Source of the DNA: Melioribacteraceae bacterium
GTDB lineage: Bacteria; Bacteroidota; Ignavibacteria; Ignavibacteriales; Melioribacteraceae
Reading direction: 5' to 3'
DNA length: 64,000 nucleotides
NCBI GenBank assembly: GCA_035362835.1
Contig: DAOSDY010000003.1
Span: forward strand, 62,001-126,000
The notes under the pieces were generated by a model, which saw only the letters and a program-made list of their open reading frames with translations, made no database searches and was not told the origin of the DNA. Positions 35,060-43,229 of this stretch are shown piece after piece; within the stretch, counting starts at the first letter, position 1; each line of letters starts with the position of its first letter. A program made the translations under genes and the position numbers.

Positions 35060-35109
35060 GTGTCTTGGTGACCGGATTGAAATATATTTCGATCGGGTCA
35101 TCAGGACAC
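35060..35109. repeat. Long imperfect hairpin between S46 copies 2 and 3
   Basis: GTGTCTTGGTGACC (35060-35073) pairs with GGTCATCAGGACAC (35096-35109), with two G-U pairs. The inner part (35076-35094) is also nearly palindromic. A direct repeat AGTGTCTTGG/GTGTCTTAG overlaps the left arm. There is no U-tract, so it may be a processing or attenuation structure or part of an intergenic repeat family. Confidence 0.5.
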
Positions 35110-35165
35110 AAATGTTTTAAATCTGGCAGCTGCCGGATTTTTTATCAAATCATACCGAGGTTGAA

Positions 35166-37292
35166 ATGAAAAGTATTAAAAACATTTTGCTCATTCCGTT
35201 ATTTCTTTTTACAAGCATAATACTAAACGCACAATCGATTTACGAACCTGTTGATATTTCAAAAGTTAAATTCGACTTGAAAGAAATGGGAACGATGTGG
35301 ACATTCGACGCGGTTCCTGTCGACTACTTCGAGAAAACCTATGGCTTTCGTCCGACACAGGAATGGTTGGAAGATGTTATGAAATCCGCTCTTCAGTTCG
35401 GCGGCGGATGCTCTGCTGCTTTTGTGTCGGAAGACGGACTGATAATGACCAATCATCACTGCGCAAGAAATGTTCTGCTTGGCCTCTCCCCAAAAGGGGA
35501 GAACTACCTGCGCGACGGGTATTATGCCGGTACAATGGATAAGGAGATTAAAGTCCCCAGATTGTTTGTAGACCAATTGATAACAATTTCCGACGTAACC
35601 GACGAAGTACTCGAGGCATTTAAAAGCGGTACAACAAACGATGAAAAAATTAAGAACCGTACCGCAAAGATTTCCGAAATTGAAAACAAGTATAACCAGG
35701 AAACCGGACTTGTCTGTAAAGTAATCGAACTTTACAAGGGAGGCAAGTATTCGTTATACGCCTATAAGCGCTACAGCGATATACGGTTAGTAATGGCCCC
35801 GGATTTTCAGATTGCGGCAACCGGATGGGACTGGGATAACTTCACGTATCCGCGTTATGAACTCGACTTCATGTTCTTCCGTGCTTATGAAAATGATAAA
35901 CCGGTTAAGACAAATCACTTCTTTAAATTCAGTGCCAAAGGCGCCGAGGAAGGGGAACCGATTTTTGTTGTCGGCAGACCTGGAAGCACTCAGCGTTTAT
36001 TATCTGTTGCCCAGCTAGAATTCTTCCGCGATAAACAGTATAAATATTTTCTTGCAATGCTTAATGAGTCCTATAAAAACGCATACGAACAGTTTGAAGC
36101 TCATCCCGAAAAATTTGATGAAATGCTTAACTCGGTTCTGGGTGTTGGCAACAGCAGAAAATCTTTTGCGGGGCGTTACCTCGGTCTGCGTGATGAACTT
36201 ATAATGGCTAAGAAAAGAGATTTTGAAAAAGATCTGATTGCAAAGGTTAACAGCGATCCCGGGCTAAAAGCTAAATACGGACATATCTGGACAGCAATTC
36301 AAAGTGCTATTAATGAGCTTAATGGATTCTACAATGATTATCTGACTCTTGGACTCAGATCTCCTTATATAACATTAGCTCAGGATGTTTTAAAATATGC
36401 AAATCAGTTGAAACTTCCGGAGAACGAAAGAGAAAAAAAATACAGTAAAGATTCCTTAAGTACTACGATTGAAAAACTATTCCCGGTAAATTTTAACGTT
36501 GAAGCTGAGAACAGAAATTTGCGTGCATCGGTAAGTTATCTTAACGTTATTCTGGGCGGCGACCACTTTATTACAAAAGAATTATTCGGAGGTAAGATTG
36601 GTGATGAGGCAATTTCTTATTTCCTTTCGGCTTCCGGTTTAACATCCAAAGAGAAGCTCGACAAGTTCGTAAAAGAAAACACTCCGGATCAGATCCTAAA
36701 TTCGAACGACCCTCTGATCAGATTTGTAAACTATGTAGCAAAAAAGAGAGCCGAGCTTGATCCTAAGAACCGCGAAATCCAGAATACACTTTCTGTTCTG
36801 AATCAGCAGCTGGGTGAAGTTATATTCTCGGTTTACGGCAATCAGATACCGCCGGACGCTACAAGTTCTCTAAGAATTTCCGACGGCGTTATTAAAGGAT
36901 ACGAATATAACGGGACATTAGCACCGGGCAAAACCACCTATTTCGGTTTGTGGGATAGATGGTATTCCTTCGGGAAAAAACCTTATCCCTGGGGATTACA
37001 TACGAGATGGCAGAATATTCCGGAAGGCTTCGACCTCTCAGTTCCGATCGGGTTCGCTTCTACTAATGATATTGTCGGCGGTAACTCGGGAAGCTCCGTT
37101 ATTAATAAGAACAAGGAAGTTGTTGGATTGGTACACGACGGAAATCTTGAAAGTCTTGCCGGTGATTTTATTTTCCTCGAATCTAATAATAGAACCGTAG
37201 CAACCGATTCCTGGGGATTAATGGAAGCGCTGAAGTTTGTTTATAAAACCGACAGGCTTGTTAAAGAACTTCAGAACGGAAAAATCGATTAG
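35166..37292 (+). CDS. S46 dipeptidyl-peptidase (DPP7-type), copy 3
   Basis: This third S46 peptidase has 708 residues with a signal peptide (hydrophobic residues about 6-20, ending LNAQ). Catalytic His98 is in IMTNHHC, the aspartate is in NFTYPRYELDF and Ser641 is in GGNSGSS. As in the others, the residue 18 after the serine is Gly, so DPP7-like specificity is expected. All three copies keep the family's C-terminal half and look functional; the differences between them suggest an old duplication rather than a recent one. Confidence 0.92.
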   Translation: MKSIKNILLIPLFLFTSIILNAQSIYEPVDISKVKFDLKEMGTMWTFDAVPVDYFEKTYGFRPTQEWLEDVMKSALQFGGGCSAAFVSEDGLIMTNHHCARNVLLGLSPKGENYLRDGYYAGTMDKEIKVPRLFVDQLITISDVTDEVLEAFKSGTTNDEKIKNRTAKISEIENKYNQETGLVCKVIELYKGGKYSLYAYKRYSDIRLVMAPDFQIAATGWDWDNFTYPRYELDFMFFRAYENDKPVKTNHFFKFSAKGAEEGEPIFVVGRPGSTQRLLSVAQLEFFRDKQYKYFLAMLNESYKNAYEQFEAHPEKFDEMLNSVLGVGNSRKSFAGRYLGLRDELIMAKKRDFEKDLIAKVNSDPGLKAKYGHIWTAIQSAINELNGFYNDYLTLGLRSPYITLAQDVLKYANQLKLPENEREKKYSKDSLSTTIEKLFPVNFNVEAENRNLRASVSYLNVILGGDHFITKELFGGKIGDEAISYFLSASGLTSKEKLDKFVKENTPDQILNSNDPLIRFVNYVAKKRAELDPKNREIQNTLSVLNQQLGEVIFSVYGNQIPPDATSSLRISDGVIKGYEYNGTLAPGKTTYFGLWDRWYSFGKKPYPWGLHTRWQNIPEGFDLSVPIGFASTNDIVGGNSGSSVINKNKEVVGLVHDGNLESLAGDFIFLESNNRTVATDSWGLMEALKFVYKTDRLVKELQNGKID

Positions 37293-37306
37293 TATTTTTT
37301 TTGCGT

Positions 37307-37331
37307 AAGGAACGGCACTTAGCCGTTCCTT
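37307..37331. terminator. Terminator hairpin between S46 copy 3 and homoserine dehydrogenase
   Basis: AAGGAACGGC (37307-37316) and GCCGTTCCTT (37322-37331) enclose ACTTA; perfect 10-bp stem between convergent genes, with a short T-rich end. Confidence 0.75.
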
Positions 37332-37333
37332 CT

Positions 37334-38398
37334 TTATCCTGCCAATTTTAAAATATCAGAAACTACAAGAGCCGCAGTAGCTTTTGCACCCCCGCTCGAT
37401 CCTTTTATTATTAAAGGATACTTATTATAGAATTCCGATCTGATCAATAATATTTTTTCGCTTGAACCGGCAGAATAAAAAGGATGATTTGAATTTACCA
37501 TCTCAATTTTAACCTGCCCTTTATCTTTTTTAAAAGAAGCCGAATAGACAGGCTTACAATTCATGTTTAGCGATCTCCGCTTCAGTTTTTCAAAATGATA
37601 ATCGTAGGATCTTATCGCTTTGAGAAACTGCTCTGCTGAATCTAAGCTTTTTAATTTTGCCGGAACAAGGTTCTGAATTCTTATATCATCCAATTCAATT
37701 GCAGCCCCGGCCTCCCGCGCCAGTATAAGTATTTTACGGGCGGAATCAATTCCGTTAAGATCGATTCTCGGATCAGGCTCTGTTAATCCTTCCTCTCTTG
37801 CTTCAATTATTAGATCGGAAAAAGACCGTCCGGTTGAAATCATGTTTTCCAGAATGTAATTCATCGTACTCGAGAAGAGTCCTTTTATTTCAATGATTCT
37901 ATCTCCGCCTTCTCTCATTGAATGAATCAGATCGATACCCGGAAGTCCCACTCCTGTATTTGCGCTGTACCGGAATCCTGTCCCGTATTTCTGTACTATT
38001 TCCCTTAACTTAACATAGTCCTTATAGTATCCCGAATTTGCCGATTTGTTGGGAGTAACAACCGGAATTTTTTTAAGGATCTCTCTGTAGTGATTTTTTA
38101 GATCGCTTCCGTCGGTACAATCGGCAAAAATTGCCTTTTGGAATCCGCTTCCCGTCATCCGGTCGATATACTCATTCATATCTGTTACTTTTCCATTGTT
38201 AACCAAAAGATCTTTCCACTTATTCAGATTGATTCCCTTAGCATCGATAAACATCCCGGATCGGTTTACAATTCCAACCACTCTTATTATGAACGAATTA
38301 CTGTATAAATCGAAAGTGGAATTATTTTTCAGATAGTTCAACAATTCAGACCCTACCACTCCGGTGCCGGCAATAAAAAGCGATATATTCTTTTTCAT
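37334..38398 (-). CDS. Homoserine dehydrogenase (monofunctional)
   Basis: The enzyme reduces aspartate semialdehyde to homoserine for threonine and methionine. The 354 residues match the dehydrogenase half of ThrA-type enzymes: LFIAGTGVVGSELL (NAD(P) site), VTPNKSANSGYYKDY, FRYSANTGVGLPGIDLI, FSSTMNYIL and catalytic-lysine region GIDSARKILILAREAG. No aspartokinase domain is attached. The ATG at 38398 is chosen; an earlier frame start at 38455 would lie upstream of a good promoter element at 38434-38441. No other threonine genes are adjacent. Confidence 0.9.
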   Translation of the reverse strand: MKKNISLFIAGTGVVGSELLNYLKNNSTFDLYSNSFIIRVVGIVNRSGMFIDAKGINLNKWKDLLVNNGKVTDMNEYIDRMTGSGFQKAIFADCTDGSDLKNHYREILKKIPVVTPNKSANSGYYKDYVKLREIVQKYGTGFRYSANTGVGLPGIDLIHSMREGGDRIIEIKGLFSSTMNYILENMISTGRSFSDLIIEAREEGLTEPDPRIDLNGIDSARKILILAREAGAAIELDDIRIQNLVPAKLKSLDSAEQFLKAIRSYDYHFEKLKRRSLNMNCKPVYSASFKKDKGQVKIEMVNSNHPFYSAGSSEKILLIRSEFYNKYPLIIKGSSGGAKATAALVVSDILKLAG

Positions 38399-38433
38399 AT
38401 CAGGATCATTTTTATTAGCAAAAATTCTGATTA

Positions 38434-38441
38434 CAAAACTA
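38434..38441 (-). promoter_or_regulatory. Bacteroidota-type -7 element upstream of homoserine dehydrogenase
   Basis: Minus-strand TAGTTTTG fits TAnnTTTG, 35 bases before the chosen ATG. Its position supports the later start codon. The -33 element is not clear. Confidence 0.45.
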
Positions 38442-38527
38442 CATAAGAAATACAATTTCCGTTAATACATAAATTATTTTTAGAAACAGCGTTTCCGGCT
38501 ATAATTCCAAATAAAAATTACGAATGT

Positions 38528-38558
38528 TTTGAAACTTTTCGTTCAAAATCTATATTTA
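38528..38558 (+). promoter_or_regulatory. Likely promoter of the DUF1289-cobO pair
   Basis: TTTG (38528-38531) and TATATTTA (38551-38558) are separated by 19 bases. This fits the Bacteroidota TTTG/N19/TAnnTTTG pattern with one mismatch, and lies 35 bases before the ATG at 38594. Confidence 0.55.
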
Positions 38559-38593
38559 GTAAGGGTAAGTAAACTCTCTGGAAAGGTTAAATA

Positions 38594-38782
38594 ATGGAAT
38601 ATTCGATCGAGTCTCCCTGTACAAACAGATGTTTCGTGCCCCCCGGTTCAGATCTTTGTACAGGATGTTTTAGAACTGTAAATGAGATTATTCATTGGAT
38701 CAATTATTCAGACAAGCAGCGTTCCGAAGCAAATGCAAAAATTGAACAGAGGAAAAAAGATTATGAAAGAAAAAATGGATAA
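38594..38782 (+). CDS. DUF1289 small cysteine-rich protein
   Basis: This 62-residue protein matches DUF1289: ESPCTNRCF near the start, LCTGCFRTVNEII and a tryptophan after it (HWINYS). Its four cysteines (C9, C13, C22, C25) could bind a metal or an iron-sulfur cluster. The family function is unknown. The end overlaps the cobO start by 20 bases, so the two are co-translated. Confidence 0.82.
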   Translation: MEYSIESPCTNRCFVPPGSDLCTGCFRTVNEIIHWINYSDKQRSEANAKIEQRKKDYERKNG

Positions 38783-39299
38783 AGGTTTTGTTCAGATCTA
38801 TACCGGAAACGGTAAAGGAAAAACAACGGCTGCACTCGGACTTGCCCTCCGTGCCGCTGGTGCCGGAATGAAATCTTACATCATTCAGTTCATGAAGGAA
38901 TATCCCTACAGCGAAGTTGAAAGCCTGAAAAATCTGAATCACTCGATTGAAATTGAGCAATGCGGCGGAGACGATTTCGTCTATAAAAAAGAACTTCCGC
39001 CTTCCGATGAATTGAAAAAAGCTGCTGCAGGGCTTCGGCGGGCTAAAGATAAAATGATAAGCGGTAATTATGATCTTGTTGTACTCGACGAGGTATGTGT
39101 CGCAATTTACTTCAAACTTTTTAATACAATTGAAGTATTGGATTTTATTAAATCGAAACCGGCAAATGTTGAATTGATTCTTACCGGCAGATATTGCCCT
39201 CAGGAATTAATTGATGCTGCAGATCTTGTGACAGAAATGAAAGAAGTTAAACACTATTACCAGACAGGTGTTTTAACAAGAAAAGGAATTGAATCCTGA
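38763..39299 (+). CDS. cobO: Cob(I)alamin adenosyltransferase (CobO/BtuR type)
   Basis: CobO adenosylates cobalamin to the coenzyme form using ATP. The 178-residue protein from the ATG at 38763 starts MKEKMDKGFVQIYTGNGKGK and has the family P-loop GNGKGKTTAALGLALRAAG, YDLVVLDEVCVAIYF and LTGRYCPQELIDAADLVTEM. GAGGA sits about 8 bases upstream; the frame extends back to 38682 inside DUF1289, but that part has no similarity. Its presence implies use of adenosylcobalamin, though no cobalamin synthesis genes are in the window. Confidence 0.92.
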   Translation: MKEKMDKGFVQIYTGNGKGKTTAALGLALRAAGAGMKSYIIQFMKEYPYSEVESLKNLNHSIEIEQCGGDDFVYKKELPPSDELKKAAAGLRRAKDKMISGNYDLVVLDEVCVAIYFKLFNTIEVLDFIKSKPANVELILTGRYCPQELIDAADLVTEMKEVKHYYQTGVLTRKGIES

Positions 39300-39305
39300 A
39301 ATTAT

Positions 39306-40388
39306 TTACCTGTGATCAGTTGATACAGATGAATCCACATGCCTTCTCTCGTACGCAAAATCAACTATCATTTTAAGTGCTGTTGCGTAATCGTATCCGG
39401 CATGACTGGCCGATCTCATAAATCCCGCATCTTCAGTCAAGTCGGGATTTGGATTTACCTCAAGGACGTAAAGTTTATTATCTGTTTTTGAAAGACGCAT
39501 ATCCACTCTCGAATAATCCCTTACACCCATTGTTTTAAAACAGATTAGCGCCATTTTCTCAGCCTGTTTCTGAATCCGCTTGGGCAACTGAGCAGGACAG
39601 ATCGGAATAGTTTTATGATATGCTTCGTGGAGCGGATCCCACTTTGCCTGGAAGCTAACTATAGGGTGAAGATGATCGGGAAGCTCCGAGAAATCTATCT
39701 CGCTGATCGGAAGCACCACAGGATTCTTATCCCCGAAGACGGCAACATTTAACTCGCGCCCTAATATGAATTCTTCAATTAATGCCGGTTGTTTGAACGA
39801 ACTTATTACATAATCGACACGCTTTTTAAGTTCATCCAGGTTATTGACGATGGAGTTATTGTCTATTCCAACGCTGGCATCCTCCCACGCCGGTTTTACT
39901 ATAAGAGGGTATTTCAAACCCGTCCTGAAAGATTCGGTCATATGCTTTATTATTTTGAACCGCGGGGTCCGGATACCTGCGGCTCTTAGAATCCTTTTAG
40001 TGAGGGTTTTGTTCTGACATGTTCCTAAAGCCAGAGGAGTAGCTCCGGTGTACGGGATGTTTAAGAGTTCCAGCAGACCGGTAAAATTCATTTCCAGGCG
40101 CGGCTGGTCGTGAAAAAGCTCTACAAAATTGAATATTACATCGGGTTTGTTCTTTTCAATATCCCTGAAAAAAAGCGGCAGATCGTCACGTATGTTAAGA
40201 GTATATGCCTCATACCCGAATTTCCTAAGTGATTTTGCAATTCCCTCAAATTCTTCTATCGGATTGATCTCCTGAAGACTGAATACAGGATCGAAATCGA
40301 GGTCGCCTTCCTTTGGCATTTTGGCTTTCTTCGATTTATCCTGAATCGGCTCGTTAAATAGGATGGCTACTTTCACGTCGAGAACCAT
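39306..40388 (-). CDS. ATP-grasp ligase, D-Ala-D-Ala ligase-like
   Basis: This 360-residue protein has the ATP-grasp fold seen in D-alanine-D-alanine ligases: IPYTGATPLALGTCQNK (about 110-126), YPLIVKPAWEDASVGI (ATP-binding lysine), the glutamate hinge ALIEEFILGRELNVAVF and the metal loop LYVLEVNPNPDLT near the end. Unlike a standard Ddl it lacks the Ddl N-terminal MKVAVLxGGxSxE-type sequence. The substrate is therefore probably not D-alanine but an amino-acid or peptide amide bond. The promoter leaves only a few bases of leader, and a GTG at 40376 is an alternative start. It is divergent from a C39-like peptidase gene. Confidence 0.72.
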   Translation of the reverse strand: MVLDVKVAILFNEPIQDKSKKAKMPKEGDLDFDPVFSLQEINPIEEFEGIAKSLRKFGYEAYTLNIRDDLPLFFRDIEKNKPDVIFNFVELFHDQPRLEMNFTGLLELLNIPYTGATPLALGTCQNKTLTKRILRAAGIRTPRFKIIKHMTESFRTGLKYPLIVKPAWEDASVGIDNNSIVNNLDELKKRVDYVISSFKQPALIEEFILGRELNVAVFGDKNPVVLPISEIDFSELPDHLHPIVSFQAKWDPLHEAYHKTIPICPAQLPKRIQKQAEKMALICFKTMGVRDYSRVDMRLSKTDNKLYVLEVNPNPDLTEDAGFMRSASHAGYDYATALKMIVDFAYERRHVDSSVSTDHR

Positions 40389-40397
40389 TTTTTTTTA

Positions 40398-40429
40398 CAA
40401 AGGTAAACAATTCTGTTTTGCATTTCAAA
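40398..40429 (-). promoter_or_regulatory. Promoter of the ATP-grasp gene (minus strand)
   Basis: On the minus strand, TTTG (40429-40426) is followed after 20 bases by TACCTTTG (40405-40398). Both match the Bacteroidota consensus exactly. Transcription should start around 40391-40394, leaving a leader of about 5 bases before the ATG at 40388. Confidence 0.65.
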
Positions 40430-40445
40430 AGTTTTGCTATTTTTG
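40417..40445 (+). promoter_or_regulatory. Promoter of the C39-like peptidase gene (plus strand)
   Basis: TTTG (40417-40420), 17 bases, then TATTTTTG (40438-40445), matching TAnnTTTG. The -33 element overlaps the region of the opposite promoter's -33 element, so the two promoters are interlocked. Confidence 0.62.
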
Positions 40446-40469
40446 CACTCAACTTGAATAAGTGATTAT

Positions 40470-41306
40470 ATGAGTTTCTATCCGCAGCCGAATAAATATC
40501 AATGCGGTCCTTTTGCATTGAAACACGCTCTCGTCATGCTTGGCATTTTCAAGGACGAAGATCAGATTGGAATAATTGCCGGAAGTACCTGGTGGTCCGG
40601 TACTGATGAATTTGGTCTTGCACGGGCCGCCCGGAGATTTGATTGTAAGATGAAACATTTTCAATCGAGTAATCCCGACGACGCCCGAAGAATGCTCGTT
40701 AACGAATTGAAGAAAGGTCATCCCTGCATTCTGAGCGTAAAAAACTGGGAACACTGGACAACGGTTGTAAGCTATCAGAAAGGTAACTTTGTTGTGATAG
40801 ATAGTGAACTCGATAAGGTCGTTTCCGTCCAGTCAACAACCCAGCTTCTGCGGAGATGGAAATATATCGAGAAGGGAACAGGGATAAGAAGTTTCGACGG
40901 ATATGCACTTATTCCAAAATTCAAAGTGACAACGCGTGCTAAATTTACTCCTCTGAAAGCTAAGTACCTGATGTACGATAAAAACGAAGACCTTGCAAAT
41001 AAATTCGATCAGTACACAAACGACCTGATGACCATTGGCAGTCCGCGTACCAAATTGAGTTTTAACTTTATTACATTCTCGGAATTCTTACGCCGTAACG
41101 AAAAAAATCTGATTAAGCGAGTCGCACAATGGCACGGGGAACCTACTTATTCGGAGTTGAAGAAAATTCTTACTAACATGAAATTTGTTGCCGATGTTTA
41201 TGATCTTATTATACATGAGGATGAAGAGAAACGAGCGGCCATCGACCTGGCCTCCATTCTGATGATGTATTCGTGCGGAAAGTACGGAATGAATCCGATC
41301 TATTAA
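40470..41306 (+). CDS. C39-like papain-fold peptidase with an unassigned C-terminal domain
   Basis: The 278-residue protein has no signal peptide. The first ~150 residues fit a C39-like peptidase: nucleophile Cys12 in NKYQCGPFALKHAL, His95 in NWEHWTTVV and Asp111 in VVIDSE, spaced as in papain-like triads. The last ~130 residues form an uncharacterised helical part. C39 domains cleave after double-glycine leaders in peptide export, but here there is no ABC transporter, so it is more likely a free peptidase or a transglutaminase-type relative. It is divergent from the ATP-grasp ligase gene. Confidence 0.7.
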   Translation: MSFYPQPNKYQCGPFALKHALVMLGIFKDEDQIGIIAGSTWWSGTDEFGLARAARRFDCKMKHFQSSNPDDARRMLVNELKKGHPCILSVKNWEHWTTVVSYQKGNFVVIDSELDKVVSVQSTTQLLRRWKYIEKGTGIRSFDGYALIPKFKVTTRAKFTPLKAKYLMYDKNEDLANKFDQYTNDLMTIGSPRTKLSFNFITFSEFLRRNEKNLIKRVAQWHGEPTYSELKKILTNMKFVADVYDLIIHEDEEKRAAIDLASILMMYSCGKYGMNPIY

Positions 41307-41324
41307 TTTTTACGAGATTTGTAA

Positions 41325-41882
41325 ATGGAAAGACACAGCAGAATTTTGAAGAAAGACAAATCGGCTCTAATTGTTATCGATATTCAGGAGAGAATCCTGC
41401 CGGTTATATTTGAAAGCGGGAGAGTAGTTCAGAATTCAATAAAGCTGATAAAAGGATTTAGAACATTGAATCTGCAGGTCTATTATACCGAACAGTATCC
41501 TAAAGGATTGGGGCCGACCAGCAGTTTTGTTAAAGAGGCACTCGAAAGCGCAAATGCTGTTGAAAAGTTGAGTTTCAGCTGCGCCGGCGCTCCCGGTTTA
41601 TTCGATGAACTTAAAGCCAAAGGAGTTGAGCAGGTTGTGCTGTGCGGAATTGAATCGCATGTCTGCGTATTGCAGACAGCGCTCGATCTTATAGCTGCCG
41701 GTTTTCAGGTTCAGGTTGCTTCCGATGCGGTCTCTTCTAGAAGAGAGTTCGATTACAATATCGCGCTCAAGAGAATGAATTCAAACGGTGCTGAAATTAC
41801 TCTCACGGAATCTGTTCTGTTTGAATTATTGGAAGTATGCGGTACAGACCAGTTTAAAACAATTTCGAAACTGGTTAAATGA
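41325..41882 (+). CDS. Isochorismatase-like cysteine hydrolase
   Basis: The 185-residue protein belongs to the YcaC/isochorismatase-like fold. The Asp-Lys-Cys triad is visible: ALIVIDIQERILPV (Asp), AVEKLSFSCAG (Lys) and VLCGIESHVCVLQTALDL (Cys). Members hydrolyse amides (nicotinamide, carbamoyl compounds) or are structural relatives with unknown substrate. It starts 18 bases after the C39-like gene and probably shares its transcript. Metal-binding residues that define true nicotinamidase are not clearly present. Confidence 0.82.
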   Translation: MERHSRILKKDKSALIVIDIQERILPVIFESGRVVQNSIKLIKGFRTLNLQVYYTEQYPKGLGPTSSFVKEALESANAVEKLSFSCAGAPGLFDELKAKGVEQVVLCGIESHVCVLQTALDLIAAGFQVQVASDAVSSRREFDYNIALKRMNSNGAEITLTESVLFELLEVCGTDQFKTISKLVK

Positions 41883-41923
41883 CTTAAAGCCGGCCGATAA
41901 ACAGCCGGTTAACATTCAGGTAA

Positions 41924-42421
41924 TCAATCGAAATATTTTTTAGGAAATTCGAAAAAGAAGGTTTTACCTTTACCGCGTTCAACATCTTTCCAGCTTTCAA
42001 CATAAAACTCAATCCCAACAATACCGCATGTGGGAATATTTGTCACTAATTTATTCCCCAGATGATTTGCATATAATGTAATAGCCGGGTTGTGACCGAA
42101 CAAGAAGACCTTCTTATAAGATTCGGAAATTTTCTGGACAATCGTTTCAAGCTCCCTGATTCCGCTGTCATATATTGAATCATCGATGATAATTTTTTTT
42201 AAGTCGAAACCGATTTCCCCGGCAAAAATTTCTGCTGTTGTAATTGCCCTTAAAGCAGGACTGGAATAGACGGCATCGGGATTTATTTTCTCTTTTTTCA
42301 GGAGTTGTGCCATAAAGGGGGCGTCGCGTTCGCCACGTTTGTTCAAGGGTCTCTCGTAATCAGTAAGTCCGGATTCGCCCCAACTCGATTTTGCATGCCG
42401 TATTAAAAATAATTTTTTCAT
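41924..42421 (-). CDS. SixA-like histidine phosphatase
   Basis: This 165-residue member of the histidine phosphatase superfamily starts MKKLFLIRHAKSSWGE, the catalytic RHxK motif. PLNKRGERDAPFMA and YSSPALRAITTAE follow the SixA pattern, and FLFGHNPAITLYAN carries the second catalytic His. SixA-like enzymes dephosphorylate phosphohistidine on proteins, but the substrate here is unknown. It follows the HD gene by 15 bases and is probably its operon partner. It converges with the isochorismatase-like gene. Confidence 0.85.
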   Translation of the reverse strand: MKKLFLIRHAKSSWGESGLTDYERPLNKRGERDAPFMAQLLKKEKINPDAVYSSPALRAITTAEIFAGEIGFDLKKIIIDDSIYDSGIRELETIVQKISESYKKVFLFGHNPAITLYANHLGNKLVTNIPTCGIVGIEFYVESWKDVERGKGKTFFFEFPKKYFD

Positions 42422-42436
42422 GTAACCGGTGCTTAA

Positions 42437-43048
42437 TCAGGATCGGAATGATCTTAGTTCGGAAAGAATATTTTTTAATTTATTCAGGTGCTTTAGTTTT
42501 AGAGGTTCTAAAACCTCTCTTGCATACGATGTAAAAAATTTATGCTCCGACATAAACTCAATGCTTTTTTCAAGCCACTCCAGCTCCGTTAAAGACCGGC
42601 CGAAATGATGTTCAAACTCAACTCGGAATAGGTCGTTCCTGTTGATAAAATTTTTCTTTCCGAGATGGGAGAGATCCGCGTCGCAAATAACTTTTTCGAG
42701 AAGATTCTTCGGCTTCTGAGGTACGCGCGTCGCAAGAATGCAGCCTTTAACTTTCTCGATTTTTTCCGGAGGGTATTTTTCGTTTGCAAGGAAATCACCG
42801 GCATATTCTGCGCTTACTTCCTCATGGCTGTCTGATTTCTTTACATATCCCACATCGTGAAAGCAGGCTGCAAGCTGAACAATTTCGAGATCCTCCTCCG
42901 TTAAATTCTCTGCCTCTCCGATTTCCAGGGCAGATGCTATAACCTCCTGCGTATGGTTAACGTCGTGATACACGTGCGCTTTTGGAGTCTTATCATATAA
43001 AATCGAAAGTGCGTATTCTTCTGCTTTTTTCAGAAGAGAGTTTTTCAT
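42437..43048 (-). CDS. HD-domain phosphohydrolase
   Basis: This 203-residue protein contains an HD domain: YHDVNHTQEVIASA (first metal His), AACFHDVGYVKKSDSHEEVS (HD pair) and VICDADLSHLGKKNF (last Asp). The substrate is not evident; related proteins hydrolyse nucleotides or are metal-dependent phosphatases. It is co-directional with the downstream SixA-like gene. A TAAATTTG element lies 35-42 bases upstream of the start. Confidence 0.82.
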   Translation of the reverse strand: MKNSLLKKAEEYALSILYDKTPKAHVYHDVNHTQEVIASALEIGEAENLTEEDLEIVQLAACFHDVGYVKKSDSHEEVSAEYAGDFLANEKYPPEKIEKVKGCILATRVPQKPKNLLEKVICDADLSHLGKKNFINRNDLFRVEFEHHFGRSLTELEWLEKSIEFMSEHKFFTSYAREVLEPLKLKHLNKLKNILSELRSFRS

Positions 43049-43082
43049 TCTATGTTCCAGGTTCTATTCATAATCCGACGCA

Positions 43083-43090
43083 CAAATTTA
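43083..43090 (-). promoter_or_regulatory. Bacteroidota-type -7 element upstream of the HD-domain gene
   Basis: Minus-strand TAAATTTG matches TAnnTTTG, 35 bases before the ATG at 43048. The -33 position has TTA rather than TTTG. Confidence 0.42.
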
Positions 43091-43212
43091 ATAAATTAAT
43101 AAGTAGAGTCTAACTGATTTTGTCAGTCCTGTGATGCAAATCTGCTTCCTATCCTTAAATTATAATATCTGACAATATCAGGAAAGAATATTCCAGTAGT
43201 TGAAAAAATATT

Positions 43213-43220
43213 TATCTTTG
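43213..43220 (+). promoter_or_regulatory. Bacteroidota-type -7 element upstream of the Nudix gene
   Basis: TATCTTTG matches TAnnTTTG and lies just 9 bases before the ATG at 43230, so the transcript would be nearly leaderless. No -33 TTTG is seen at the usual spacing. Confidence 0.5.
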
Positions 43221-43229
43221 TAACAATAT

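Noticed and set aside
40470..41306. Bacteriocin leader peptidase of an ABC exporter
   Set aside because: The C39-like domain is not fused or adjacent to an ABC transporter, and no double-glycine precursor gene was seen.
41888..41910. Terminator hairpin between the isochorismatase-like and SixA-like genes
   Set aside because: CCGGC/GCCGG gives only 5-7 bp with a G-U pair and no T-run; too weak to list.
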